Shown piece by piece: positions 37,349-48,436 of a DNA stretch of 64,000 nucleotides. Position numbers and translations under genes: made by a program. The notes beneath the pieces are model-generated. The model made no database searches and was not told the DNA's origin. It saw nothing but the letters and a program-made list of their open reading frames with translations. Source of the DNA: CAZYSK01 sp964649415 (GTDB lineage Bacteria; Chloroflexota; Anaerolineae; B4-G1); the NCBI GenBank assembly GCA_964649415.1, contig CAZYSK010000005.1:1-64000 (forward strand), given 5' to 3'. How positions within the stretch are numbered: the first letter of the stretch is position 1; every line of letters starts with the position of its first letter.

Positions 37349-37753
37349 TCAATATGACATGATCCTGGCCAGCACCTTGGCTTGCTCGACCCAGGAAGCG
37401 ACCATGGCCCGGCTGGGCGGACGCCTGACCAGCCGTTTCTCGGCGTTGACCTGGAGCAGCTTTTCGTGAAGATTGTCGGGGTTCCGCTGGGCCAACTCAA
37501 CCACAGTGTCCACCCCGGCCTTCTCCAGAAGGTCGCTATACTCCTCACCGACGCCGCGAACGCGCATCAGGTCGGCTCGATTGACCCAGTCCAGTATGTA
37601 CTCGTCGCCAATGCCGGTGCTCTCCGCCAGTTGCCTGCGTCCCTGCGGGGTCGCGCCGGCACGGAGGAGCGCCTCCACGCTCCCCAGACCCGCCGCGCGG
37701 AGCTTGTCCGCGTACACCGGGCCGATGCCCTCTATCGTCTCCAGTCTCGCCAT
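37349..37753 (-). CDS. DUF4332 tandem helix-hairpin-helix protein
   Basis: A 134-residue protein with two HhH units. The first is METIEGIGPVYADKLRAAGL-like at the N-terminus and the second DLMRVRGVGEEYSDLLEKAGVDTVVELAQRNP at about 60-92. This is the DUF4332 arrangement, a family of unknown function related to the DNA-binding HhH of polymerases and ligases. It has no membrane segment. It lies 45 bp upstream of the membrane HhH gene, and the two share the GIGP-type loop, so they may contact the same partner. Confidence 0.85.
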   Translation of the reverse strand: MARLETIEGIGPVYADKLRAAGLGSVEALLRAGATPQGRRQLAESTGIGDEYILDWVNRADLMRVRGVGEEYSDLLEKAGVDTVVELAQRNPDNLHEKLLQVNAEKRLVRRPPSRAMVASWVEQAKVLARIMSY

Positions 37754-37783
37754 TTTCAGTTCTCCTTTCCATGGTTCTGCTGA

Positions 37784-38005
37784 TCAGACACAGCTACGCA
37801 CAGAATCCAACTCCGCCTCGCACGCTTGCAGGCGAGCCCTCAAATCCAGCAAGCGCACGTCCCCCGCCCTGAGAGAAGTTCGCAGATTGCGGATGCGCTC
37901 ATCGCGCCGGTGGATCCGGCGTTTCGACAGCGTCCAAGCCGCCACCCAACCGGCAATGAAGCCCAAGATGAGAGCGATCGACACAGGCACAATTCCGTCA
38001 AGCAT
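37784..38005 (-). CDS. Small membrane protein with coiled-coil tail
   Basis: About 73 residues: one hydrophobic segment (GIVPVSIALILGFIAGWVAAWTL) followed by a basic coiled coil (HRRDERIRNLRTSLRAGDVRLLDLRARLQACEAEL). No named family. It sits in the same direction 30 bp ahead of the DUF4332 gene. Support comes from its clean membrane-plus-coil layout and position. The ATG at 38005 was chosen over a TTG six codons upstream. Confidence 0.5.
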   Translation of the reverse strand: MLDGIVPVSIALILGFIAGWVAAWTLSKRRIHRRDERIRNLRTSLRAGDVRLLDLRARLQACEAELDSVRSCV

Positions 38006-38038
38006 AGCTAACTCACAGTCCAACGAGCACGAGCGTGT

Positions 38039-38269
38039 CTAGGATGGCTGCCAGGCCCTGAACAGTGCCACCGTATCCCTGTACACTTCGCAGTCGCGTA
38101 ACCAGTCTGCCATCTGGCTCTGTGTCGGGATCGAGTCGAGCGCCGCGCGACCCCCAGCGCGGCACGCCACCCACGACAGGAATCGGCTGCGCCAAGGCTC
38201 CTCCAGGGCGAACAGACTCTCAGCCAGCGCGTTCGCCCGCTGTACTGCAAACGTAGAATCCCAATTCAT
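38039..38269 (-). CDS. Small hypothetical protein
   Basis: A 76-residue helical protein starting MNWDSTFAVQRANALAESL, with a GGGGAGGGG purine run 3-4 nt before the ATG. It has several Trp and Arg residues and no membrane segment or recognised motif. It is first in the run of small minus-strand genes (38.3 to 34.2 kb). It could be spurious; position and ribosome site are the only support. Confidence 0.45.
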   Translation of the reverse strand: MNWDSTFAVQRANALAESLFALEEPWRSRFLSWVACRAGGRAALDSIPTQSQMADWLRDCEVYRDTVALFRAWQPS

Positions 38270-38397
38270 GGCCCCTCCCCCACCACACGTGCTGTCTGAT
38301 GGGTATCGTAGCAGGCCAAGGTTACAGGACACATTACGGCTCACGTGCCGCACATGGCATACCCACCCCCTGAGAAGCCAGGCTTCCGCGAGCTCAC

Positions 38398-39573
38398 TCA
38401 GGGTACGGCGGGCTCTTCGACAACGGGAAAGGTGACGTGGAATGTGCTGCCCCGACCGGTCTGGCTCTCGAACCATATGCGCCCGCCGTGCAGTTCAACC
38501 AGCGAGCGCGTGATGTGCAAGCCCAGGCCAGCACCGCTGGCCTGGGTCAAAGCAGCGCTCTCGGCACGGAAGAAGCGCTCGAACAGCCGCTCCTGGTCCT
38601 CGACCGTCATACCTACGCCGTCGTCGAAGACCGAGACCTGAAGGAAACCTGCCTCGTCGGCGGGCTTCAAGTGGATGCCGATCAGCCCACCCGCGGGGGT
38701 GTACTTGCTGGCGTTGCTCAGCAGATTGGCGATGATCTGCGCGGCCCTCGTCTCATCACACAGAGCATCCGGCAGATCGGGAGCCGCGTGCAGCGTGAAG
38801 CGCTGGGCCTTGCTCTCGAACTGGGGTTGGTATTCAGCCACGACAACATCCACAAGCGCCCGCAGGTCCGTCGGCCGGAGCACCAACTCCACGTGCCCGG
38901 TCTCTATCCGGGTCTCGTCGAGCAGGTTGCTGGTGAGGGTCATGAGACGGCGCACGTTCGCCTCGACAACCTCAAGGCGCTCGCGCTGGGCATCGGCGAG
39001 CGGGCCGAAGTCCCCATCGAGGAGCATCTCCACGTACCCGCTGATGGGCGCCAACGGCGTGCGCAACTCGTGAGCAGCCACGGAGACGAACATGGACTTC
39101 ACCTGGTCCAGGCGGCGTAGTTCGGCGTTGGCGGCGGCCAGTGCCATGTTCTGTCGAGCCAGTTGGGCCTGCAACAGATGCAGCTCGTTGCGGCGTTGAA
39201 TCAGACGCTGCTGCATCGTCCCTTCCTCGGTGACATCTTGCTCCAGGTGAATGAGCCCGACGATCTGGCCGTCCTGGTCGCGGTGGGGAAGGTTCACCAT
39301 GGTGAGGTAGATCGTGTGCCCGTCGACCGCTGGGCGGTTGACCCACGCTAACTCAAAGCGAGGCAAGTCGCCATCCAGTACGTCGGCCAACGCTGCTTCA
39401 CTGCCAGCCAACTCAGGCACCAGGTCGCACAGAGAGCGCCCCAGAAGAGCGCGCTGGTCGCCCCACAAGGCATCCACCGCGCCTCCCGTCTCCAACACGC
39501 TCAATTCGCGGTCGGTGACGGCATAGGCCACCTTGCGGTCTCGCAACACTGTCTGAAGTATGCTCGGATCCAT
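38398..39573 (-). CDS. PAS-domain sensor histidine kinase
   Basis: A cytosolic kinase of about 391 residues. A PAS-like sensor domain (about 1-125, AYAVTDRELSVLETGGAVDAL to HLEQDVTEEG) precedes a coiled linker, a HisKA domain with the phospho-accepting His in VSVAAHELRTPLAPISG, and a HATPase_c domain (NLLSNASKYTP, DDGVGM, GAGLGLHI). The kinase is complete. The sensor domain is paralogous to that of the kinase gene immediately upstream (VTDR[ED]L.VLE[ST]GGA.DAL.GD). It ends the GTPase/two-component operon. The ATG at 39573 has only a weak GGTGG ahead; the frame opens 11 codons earlier. Confidence 0.9.
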   Translation of the reverse strand: MDPSILQTVLRDRKVAYAVTDRELSVLETGGAVDALWGDQRALLGRSLCDLVPELAGSEAALADVLDGDLPRFELAWVNRPAVDGHTIYLTMVNLPHRDQDGQIVGLIHLEQDVTEEGTMQQRLIQRRNELHLLQAQLARQNMALAAANAELRRLDQVKSMFVSVAAHELRTPLAPISGYVEMLLDGDFGPLADAQRERLEVVEANVRRLMTLTSNLLDETRIETGHVELVLRPTDLRALVDVVVAEYQPQFESKAQRFTLHAAPDLPDALCDETRAAQIIANLLSNASKYTPAGGLIGIHLKPADEAGFLQVSVFDDGVGMTVEDQERLFERFFRAESAALTQASGAGLGLHITRSLVELHGGRIWFESQTGRGSTFHVTFPVVEEPAVP

Positions 39574-39600
39574 GCGCCACCACAGACGATACGTGCCGAA

Positions 39601-39691
39601 CGTCAAACGTCCAGCGTCAAACGTCTAGCGTCCAGCGTCAAACGTCTAGCGTCTAGCGTCAAACGTCTAGCGTCTAGCGTCAAACGTCAAG
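39601..39691. repeat. Thirteen heptamers of CGTCNAR
   Basis: An uninterrupted array of 13 seven-base units, each CGTCAAA, CGTCTAG, CGTCCAG or CGTCAAG, between two paralogous kinase genes. The last unit contains the stop codon of the upstream kinase (TGA at 39689-39687). The units are arranged partly as a 21-bp higher-order repeat (CAAA/CTAG/CTAG). Confidence 0.95.
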
Positions 39692-41204
39692 GGTTTCCCC
39701 CGACGGCGAGGGTTGCGCCGGGAGCAATCGGCAAGGTGAAAGTAAAGGCGGTTCCCCGCTCTGGCTCGCTTTCGACGGTGATGCGCCCACCGTGCGCCTC
39801 GACGGCTAGTTTGCAGAAGGCCAGCCCGATACCGCTGCCCCGCTCCATCTGCTGGCCGGCAGCGAACTTCTGGAACAGTCTGCCCTGCACTTCAGCCGGT
39901 ATGCCAGGGCCATTGTCCGCCACGGTGACCCACACATACCGGGGAGCGACACTATCCCGACCTCCATCGCCCTGTCCGGCCGCGACCCGCACCCATCCAC
40001 CCGGGGGGGTGAACTTGATGGCATTGCGGAGGAGGTTCTGCAGCACCCGCTCTATCATCCCGGCATCGGCCCAGGCGTCCGAGAGCGCGGGCGACACGTC
40101 GCTCTCCAGGGCCAGGTCTTTGTAAGAAGCCAGCAGCGACTGCGTACGCAACACACGCGTGACAAGGTCGGCCATCGGCACTGCCTCACGCCGCAAGGGC
40201 ATTTGCCCGCTTTCCAGGCGACTCATGTCCAGGATGTTGTCGACCAGATCCGACATCACGAAGGTGCTGTTACGAGCATTCGCCAGCGTCCGGCGCAGGT
40301 CGGGCGAGAGATCGTCCGCAGTCTTCACCTCCAGTAGCTGTAGCGAGAGAGCGATCGCCGCAAGCGGGTTGCGGAGATCGTGTACCAGAGAATGAACCAG
40401 GTCGTCGCGCATCTGCTCCAGCCGACGCTGTTCGGTCACGTCCTGCAAAACCAACAGCCGGCCCAGCGGTGCGGCGTCGGCCAGCACGGGCAGGTTCAGC
40501 CAGTGGACCACGCGGGGAGGCGACTCACACTCGCCCTCACCAGGCGGCCCATCCATCGCCTGCAAGCGACGCATCTCGGCCAATCCAACCCGCGCGACCG
40601 CCGGGGCGTGGCGACGCAGTGCGGTGAGCACATCCAGAATGGAGCGCGTGACCCACCGCTCGGGCCGCCCGGGCAGATGGCAGATCTGAATCGCCGGGGT
40701 GTTGATGAACTGCACGCGCAGATCGGTCCCAACGAAGACGATGCCATCGCGATTCGATTGCATCAACGCCCGCAATCGCCCACGTTCCCCGGCGATCTCC
40801 CGGCACGTGAGACGCAACTCGTTGCGCGTCTGGTTCAGCGTCTGCACGTAGCCAGCTTCCCGAGAGGTGTCGCTGGCCACGATGAGCATCGCCGCGTCCG
40901 TCCTCTGGCCTGCGTAGGGCAAGGCGGTGAGCGTCATGTAGCAGGTATCGCCCTCAGGAGCAGAGCGATTGACCAGCTCCAGTTGAAACTGAGGCAGTCT
41001 TCCAGACGAGACGTCGGCCAACGACGACTCGCTGCCGACGAATTCGGGCACCAGTTCCATCAATGAACGCCCAAGAGCGGCCTCGTGATCGCCACACAGC
41101 GCGTCCAGCGCGCCACCCGATTCCAGGACGTTCAAGTCGCGGTCGGTCACGAAGTAGGCAATCCGACAGCTCTGCAATATGAGCTGACTCGTAGCTAGCT
41201 CCAC
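39687..41204 (-). CDS. Dual-PAS sensor histidine kinase
   Basis: A 505-residue cytosolic kinase: a first PAS-like domain (about 5-120) related to that of the next kinase; a second PAS (about 145-270, LMQSNRDGIVFVGTDLRVQFINTPA); HisKA with the phospho-accepting His in SLVHDLRNPLAAIALSLQ; and HATPase_c (NLLRNAIKFTPPGG, DNGPGIP, GSGIGLAFCK). All catalytic boxes are present. It lies 17 bp after the Ras-like GTPase gene, so kinase and GTPase are expected to be made together. Its output partner is probably the response regulator at the start of the same operon. Confidence 0.92.
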   Translation of the reverse strand: MELATSQLILQSCRIAYFVTDRDLNVLESGGALDALCGDHEAALGRSLMELVPEFVGSESSLADVSSGRLPQFQLELVNRSAPEGDTCYMTLTALPYAGQRTDAAMLIVASDTSREAGYVQTLNQTRNELRLTCREIAGERGRLRALMQSNRDGIVFVGTDLRVQFINTPAIQICHLPGRPERWVTRSILDVLTALRRHAPAVARVGLAEMRRLQAMDGPPGEGECESPPRVVHWLNLPVLADAAPLGRLLVLQDVTEQRRLEQMRDDLVHSLVHDLRNPLAAIALSLQLLEVKTADDLSPDLRRTLANARNSTFVMSDLVDNILDMSRLESGQMPLRREAVPMADLVTRVLRTQSLLASYKDLALESDVSPALSDAWADAGMIERVLQNLLRNAIKFTPPGGWVRVAAGQGDGGRDSVAPRYVWVTVADNGPGIPAEVQGRLFQKFAAGQQMERGSGIGLAFCKLAVEAHGGRITVESEPERGTAFTFTLPIAPGATLAVGGNP

Positions 41205-41221
41205 GGAGCCCTCCAGAAGCC

Positions 41222-41743
41222 CTAACCGATCAGCAGCCGTCCCAGGTGGCGAAACAGTGCTTCTACCTCGTCACCGGTTCTGGCGCTGGTGAGATAGTGC
41301 GGGGCGCCGAAGTCGCCGGCGACCGCCTCGATCTCTGCCTGGGTGAGCTGTCGCTGGTCAACCAGATCCCGCTTGTTGGCGGCCAGGATGAACTGCGCCT
41401 GTGGATTGATCTTCGACAGGTCGTGGACATAGGAGCGCAGGCTTGCGAGCGTTTCAGGACGGGTCAGGTCACAGACCAGCACAGCACCGGCTGCGCCGCG
41501 CATGTAGCTGGCCCGCATCCGGCTGAACTCCTCGCTGCCCGCCAGGTCCCATAGCAGCATCGCCAACTCCGTGACGCCGTCGCCCCCCGGGACCGCAACC
41601 GTCTTGCGGCTGACTTTGACACCGATGGTGCTCACGTATCTGTCATCGAACAGATCATACACGAAACGACGCACAAGGCTGGTCTTGCCGACGGCGAAGT
41701 CACCCAACAGGCAGACCTTCTTGCTGACCTTGGCTACCGACAT
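41222..41743 (-). CDS. Ras/Rab-like small GTPase
   Basis: A 173-residue single-domain GTPase with all G boxes: P-loop GDFAVGKT (14-21), switch I Thr39 (YVSTIGV), G3 WDLAGSE (65-71), G4 NKRD (123-126) and G5 TSA (152-154). The layout is closer to eukaryotic Rab than to MglA. The residue matching Ras Gln61 is Ser70, so intrinsic hydrolysis should be slow and a GAP may be needed. It has no lipidation signal. GGAG lies about 6 nt before the ATG. It follows the roadblock-like sensor gene by 12 bp and precedes the kinase by 17 bp, which places it inside a signalling operon. Confidence 0.93.
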   Translation of the reverse strand: MSVAKVSKKVCLLGDFAVGKTSLVRRFVYDLFDDRYVSTIGVKVSRKTVAVPGGDGVTELAMLLWDLAGSEEFSRMRASYMRGAAGAVLVCDLTRPETLASLRSYVHDLSKINPQAQFILAANKRDLVDQRQLTQAEIEAVAGDFGAPHYLTSARTGDEVEALFRHLGRLLIG

Positions 41744-41755
41744 AGCTGCTCCACC

Positions 41756-43147
41756 CTACTGTGAGCCCGTCGTCGGGGTGATTATACGAGCCGGTACGGC
41801 GTGCGGCGTGCCCACCCAAACCGCCGACACCCAGCCGGTGATCTCGACATGATCTTGCGGGGCCCAGCGCACCCGGTACCAGTCGCCCAGCACGCTCACG
41901 ATCTCAACTGCCTGACCCCGCTGCAGCACCACGCCCAGGCGCGGCGAATCGGCGGATGGCCCCTCGTGCACCCAGACATTGCCCGTCATCAAACCGGTCA
42001 CGGGCATGGGAGTGGCGGTCGGGCTCGGCGTGGGCGTGGATGTGGGCGTGGGAGTCGGCGTACCTGTCGGCGATGGGGTAGACGTAGGCGTCGGAGAGGC
42101 CGTAGAGGTAGAGGTAGACGTAGGCAACGGAGTGACGGTGAACGTGGCGGTCGGCACGAAGGCCGTGGGGGTGGGCGTGCGGCGCATCGCCCGCCAGCCC
42201 CATCCCGCCGCCAGGACGACAGCGAGCAGGCAGACGGACATCAGGCCCAACACACCAAAGAGCACGCGCCTCTGGGCACGGCTCAGGCCAGGAGGTTCGA
42301 CGGAGGCTATCAGGGAGCGGAGCGACTCTTCGACCGGGGCTATGGGCGTGGGATCGCCATCGTAGCGCAGCAGAAGTCTCTCGTAGGTATGCTCTACCTC
42401 GACAATCCGCTCCCGCATCTCAGCCCGGAAGTTCAGGGGTTCGACGCCATCCACGACAACGGCCAGATAGGCGTGTTGAGACGCCTCAATCAGAATGCGC
42501 CAATCGCCGTACTGAATCTCGTCAAGCTGCCCCTCTTTGCCCCGTCCGAAGGCGTCCTGGGCGAAGTCACGGATGGCGGTCAGCATACCGCTGACGAGAT
42601 CGGAATCTGGCGAGCCATCGCCATCACGAGAGACGTGCCACAGCAGCAAGCCGGTCTCACGATGGACGAGGAAGACCTCAGACGCCGCGAACGGGAGCGC
42701 ATCTCGCAACGCCACGTCGGCGCTGGACACGCCGCTGATCCGGGCAGTCAAACGCCGCCATAAGGCACGAGGGCCGAGCGAGGCGCGCATCTGGGCATCC
42801 ACCGCACGGGCCAGGTCACGGATGGCCTCGGACACCGCGCGGACGACAGCCTGCCCGATGACCGGATAGAGGGCCTCGATCATCTCATCGCGGGCATCAC
42901 GGATCTTGCGCCGGATAGCGGCACCGAGTACCGGCGCGATCACCGTGACCAAGGCATCCGGGTCAGCCATGCGCCGCTCGAGTTCGTCCAGTTCCGCCTC
43001 CAACTCGACGAGCCGCTGGCGGTAGCGACCGAACAGGATGTCGCGCAACGATTCCAACGATGGATCGTCTCGCGGCATCCGCGACTCAGAGTCCGGTGCC
43101 TCGCCAGAGGGGGCCGCACGGGGCGGCAACGGGCTACTCTCAGCCAT
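41756..43147 (-). CDS. Coiled-coil, longin/roadblock-like, transmembrane and SH3b protein
   Basis: About 463 residues. An N-terminal helical part begins SLESLRDILFGRYRQRLVELEAEL; a middle domain (about 155-245, EVFLVHRETGLLLWHVSRDG, then AYLAVVVDG) looks like a longin/roadblock fold of the kind that pairs with small GTPases. One membrane segment (VLFGVLGLMSVCLLAVVLAAGWGW) and a long Thr/Pro-rich spacer follow, then an SH3b domain (VWVHEGPSADSPRLGVVLQRGQAVEIV) that would be outside the cell. It could carry a wall-sensing signal to the GTPase 12 bp downstream. The roadblock call is from pattern only. Confidence 0.75.
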   Translation of the reverse strand: MAESSPLPPRAAPSGEAPDSESRMPRDDPSLESLRDILFGRYRQRLVELEAELDELERRMADPDALVTVIAPVLGAAIRRKIRDARDEMIEALYPVIGQAVVRAVSEAIRDLARAVDAQMRASLGPRALWRRLTARISGVSSADVALRDALPFAASEVFLVHRETGLLLWHVSRDGDGSPDSDLVSGMLTAIRDFAQDAFGRGKEGQLDEIQYGDWRILIEASQHAYLAVVVDGVEPLNFRAEMRERIVEVEHTYERLLLRYDGDPTPIAPVEESLRSLIASVEPPGLSRAQRRVLFGVLGLMSVCLLAVVLAAGWGWRAMRRTPTPTAFVPTATFTVTPLPTSTSTSTASPTPTSTPSPTGTPTPTPTSTPTPSPTATPMPVTGLMTGNVWVHEGPSADSPRLGVVLQRGQAVEIVSVLGDWYRVRWAPQDHVEITGWVSAVWVGTPHAVPARIITPTTGSQ

Positions 43148-43151
43148 CAAT

Positions 43152-43556
43152 CTAGTCCTGTGTCAACTCACCCAGTCCCTTCAACACGTCCGCGATAGAG
43201 CCACCCGCCTTCAGGTGCGCGCCAAGCTCGGCGAACAAATCACCCAAAGCGACACGGTCCACTTTGTCGTTCGTCAGCTTCTCGGCCGTCTGGCGGAGCT
43301 CATCCCGCAGGTCGTCGTCGGCTGCGCGCATCTCCTGGCGCAGCGCCTGTCGTTTCTTGGTCTGCCCGCTGTCCTGCTCGGCCAGTTGCTCGGTCAGACG
43401 GTCAATCTCGCGCTGGAGCCGCTCCACGTCACGCTGAACAGCCTGGAACCGCTGCTCATAATCGCGCATCTGAGTGCCGAATATGATATCGCGGATGTGC
43501 GCAACATCTTGCGGGGCACTGGCCTGCGGCTCACCCTCCGATTGCCTATCGCTCAT
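43152..43556 (-). CDS. Coiled-coil protein of the GTPase operon
   Basis: A 134-residue soluble protein, mostly coiled coil (about 28-115). Its N-terminal motif VAHIRDIIFGTQMRDYEQRF matches SLRDILFGRYRQRLVELE of the next protein, so the two share a short docking or dimerisation element. The C-terminus (DRVALGDLFAELGAHLKAG) is a predicted helical pair seen in proteins linked to bacterial Ras-like GTPases. The stop lies 4 bp from the next start. Function unknown; it may be a GTPase effector or regulator. Confidence 0.75.
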   Translation of the reverse strand: MSDRQSEGEPQASAPQDVAHIRDIIFGTQMRDYEQRFQAVQRDVERLQREIDRLTEQLAEQDSGQTKKRQALRQEMRAADDDLRDELRQTAEKLTNDKVDRVALGDLFAELGAHLKAGGSIADVLKGLGELTQD

Positions 43557-43636
43557 CTCGTCCTCCTTGGCGTATACTAGACCCGTCGGGCCCGAACTGT
43601 GGCGAACCTATGCCTCCAACCCGCCCGCGCCTCTCT

Positions 43637-44335
43637 TCAGTGCCTGGCCGCGAACCTGTAGCCCAGACCCCTTTCGGTGACGACGTATTGAGGCGGGCCA
43701 GGAGGCAGCTCTATCTTCTTGCGCAGACGGTGGACGTGGACGCGCAGTGTATCCTCGAACACCTGATCGAGCGGCCACAGGCGGCGCAAGAGGAAGTCGG
43801 TGGTGACGGTCCGTCCGGCGTTGCGCATGAGAATGTACAGAATCTTCGTCTCAGTGGGCGTCAGGGCAGTCGCCCGGCCGTCCACGATGGCCTGCTGATG
43901 GCCGAAGTCTACGGCCAGATGATCGTCCACCGACACAAGCGGATCGAGGGCATAGGCGAAGTCGCCGATGCGGCGCAGCACGCGCTCGACGCGGGCGACC
44001 AACTCGCGAGGGCTGAAGGGCTTGGTGATGTAGTCCTCGGCGAAGTAGCGGATACCGCGGATGACGGTCTCCTCCTCGTCCACCGCGGTCAACATGACGA
44101 TCGGCAGGTCAGTGAATGTCTGCACTTCCTGGCAGAAGTCGAAGCCATCCATACCGGGCATCATGATATCGACGATGGCCAGGTGAGGTAGGCCGCGCTG
44201 GGCAATCAGCTCCAGCGCTTCCCGGCCGGATGCAGCGGTCCACACGTCGAAGCCAGCAAGTTGGAGTTTGTCGCTGACCATGCGCTGGATCGCCGGGTCA
44301 TCGTCCACTACCAGGATACGGTGAGGTGTGATCAC
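43637..44335 (-). CDS. OmpR/PhoB-family response regulator
   Basis: About 233 residues. The receiver domain (1-120) has the acidic pocket DDD at 11-13, phospho-acceptor Asp56 (AIVDIMMPG), Thr83 and Lys105 (ITKPFSP). The C-terminal winged helix (about 130-230) has LTPTETKILYILMRNAGRTVTTDFLLRRLW, TLRVHVHRLRKKIE and VVTERGLGYRF. It should bind DNA as a dimer when phosphorylated, presumably by one of the kinases in the same operon. The start is uncertain: a GTG at 44335 fits the domain start, while the frame is open for 40 more codons. It is divergent from selA. Confidence 0.92.
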   Translation of the reverse strand: MITPHRILVVDDDPAIQRMVSDKLQLAGFDVWTAASGREALELIAQRGLPHLAIVDIMMPGMDGFDFCQEVQTFTDLPIVMLTAVDEEETVIRGIRYFAEDYITKPFSPRELVARVERVLRRIGDFAYALDPLVSVDDHLAVDFGHQQAIVDGRATALTPTETKILYILMRNAGRTVTTDFLLRRLWPLDQVFEDTLRVHVHRLRKKIELPPGPPQYVVTERGLGYRFAARH

Positions 44336-44539
44336 TGTGTACCCGCGCGATGAAGTGTCCAGCACATCTCCTCCAGCAGCCCGACCGTCCAGCACGTGGC
44401 TAGCCCGGCTTGCGTCAGAATCGACAACCCTCAACCTGTAGGGACATCCTGGCACTTATTATATCAGATGCCCTGTCTTAAGACCAGTGGGTGATCCGAC
44501 CCAAGGTTACCTTATCACGCCAACCTGCCTCGGGTAGAA

Positions 44540-44571
44540 GAAACCAGGTTCTTCGGAAGAAACCTGGTTTC
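44540..44571. repeat. Hairpin GAAACCAGGTT / AACCTGGTTTC
   Basis: An 11-bp perfect stem (44540-44550 with 44561-44571) around a 10-nt loop that can itself pair CTT with AAG. It sits between the divergent response-regulator and selA genes, upstream of the selA promoter. No U-tract follows. It resembles REP-type elements scattered in other genomes and may have no local function. Confidence 0.75.
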
Positions 44572-44603
44572 GACAAGAGCGCGCGATTCAACTCAAGGCA
44601 ACC

Positions 44604-44633
44604 TTGTCCTACTAGCCTGTTTCAGAGTATAAT
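44604..44633 (+). promoter_or_regulatory. Sigma-70-type promoter of selA
   Basis: TTGTCC (44604-44609), 18-nt spacer, TATAAT (44628-44633, a perfect -10). The transcript should start near 44640, which rules out the in-frame ATG at 44634 as start and supports the one at 44673. Confidence 0.6.
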
Positions 44634-44672
44634 ATGGGCACAGGACACAAGCATGGCGAGCGAGGCATACAC

Positions 44673-46064
<1,392 letters not shown>

Positions 46065-46090
46065 TTAAAGGCAGAAGCAGAGGAGAAACC

Positions 46091-47310
46091 ATGAAGCAAG
46101 ATTTGGACCACCTGATGGACGAGCGGGGCCTGGACGCGATGCTCGTCGCGGGCAAAGTGCACGGCAACCCACCTATGTACTACATGACCAACGGCGCGGG
46201 CCTCACGGGCGCACGCGTGCTCAAGAAGCGCGGTCACGAGCCCGTGCTGCTGTGTTCGCCGATTGAGCGGGAGCAAGCCGCCGCCAGCGGGCTGACCACC
46301 GTGAACGTGAACAAGTACGACTACGTCGGTATCCTGCGCCAGACGGGCGATCAACTGGCCGCCGCGATCGAGCTGTACAGCCGCATATTCTCCGACATGG
46401 AGGTCAGCGGACGCGTGGGCTTCTACGGCATGATGGACCGGGGCAGCGCCTGGGTGTTCCTCAATGCGCTGAACGAACGCCTGGACGGCATCGAGGTATA
46501 TGGGGATTTCGACGTGACGCTGATCGACGCTGCCCGCGCAACCAAGGACGCCGTCGAGGCCGAGCGCATCCAGGGGGCAGGCAAGCGCACCTGTGACGTC
46601 ATCGGTCAGACGGTTGAGTTTCTGCAGTCACACCAGGTGAAAGACGGGGCGTTGGTGCAGGCCGATGGTGCCCCGCTGATGATCGGACGCGTGCACAAGG
46701 AAATCGCGCGCTTGATCGCGGCACAGGGGCTCGAGGACCCCGAGGGTATCATCTTCTCCATCGGGCGCGACGCAGGCGTTCCTCACAACAAGGGCGGCAT
46801 GGAGGACATCGTCGAACTGGGCAAGACCATCGTCTTCGACATCTTCCCCCAAGAGGCGGGCGGTGGCTATTTCGCGGACATCACCCGTACCTTCTGCCTG
46901 GGCTACGCACCGCCGGAGATCGAGAAAGCATACCAGGACGTGTACGAGTGCCAGGCCAAGATGATGGCGTCCTACCAAGTCGGAACGGAAACGCGACGTT
47001 ACCAGCAGATGACGTGCGAGTTCTTCGAGAATCGCGGCCATCCGACCATCGCCACTGATTCGAAGACCGAGTCAGGCTACGTGCACACATTGGGCCACGG
47101 GCTGGGATTGGCGGTCCACGAGGAGCCACGGTTCGCGGACGTGCCCTCGAACACCGACGTGCTGCAGCCCGGTCACGTCTTCACCTGTGAGCCGGGGCTA
47201 TATTACCCTGACCGAGGCTTCGGGATGCGCATCGAGGACGACGTGTGGATCGATCCCGATGGCACCGTACACAACCTGACAGGCTACCCAAAGGAACTGG
47301 TGATCAAGCT

Positions 47311-47314
<4 letters not shown>
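46091..47314 (+). CDS. M24-family metallopeptidase (Xaa-Pro aminopeptidase-like)
   Basis: A 407-residue pita-bread metalloprotein. The N-terminal creatinase-type domain (1-160) is followed by the catalytic domain with metal ligands in VFDIFPQE, FADITRTF, LGHGLGLAVHE, FTCEPGLYY and GMRIEDDVW. All five ligands appear present, so activity as an X-Pro peptidase or prolidase is likely. It follows selA by 26 bp. Its stop overlaps the GTG start of tsaD by 4 bp (GTGA), so translation is coupled. Confidence 0.92.
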
Positions 47315-48384
<1,070 letters not shown>

Positions 48385-48436
48385 TGGGCACCCTCGCACA
48401 GCGTGGTCAGACCAGTCAGAGGCAAGACGCGACCCC

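Noticed and set aside
39601..39691. CRISPR or origin iterons
   Set aside because: Contiguous 7-bp units without spacers, and no replication gene nearby.
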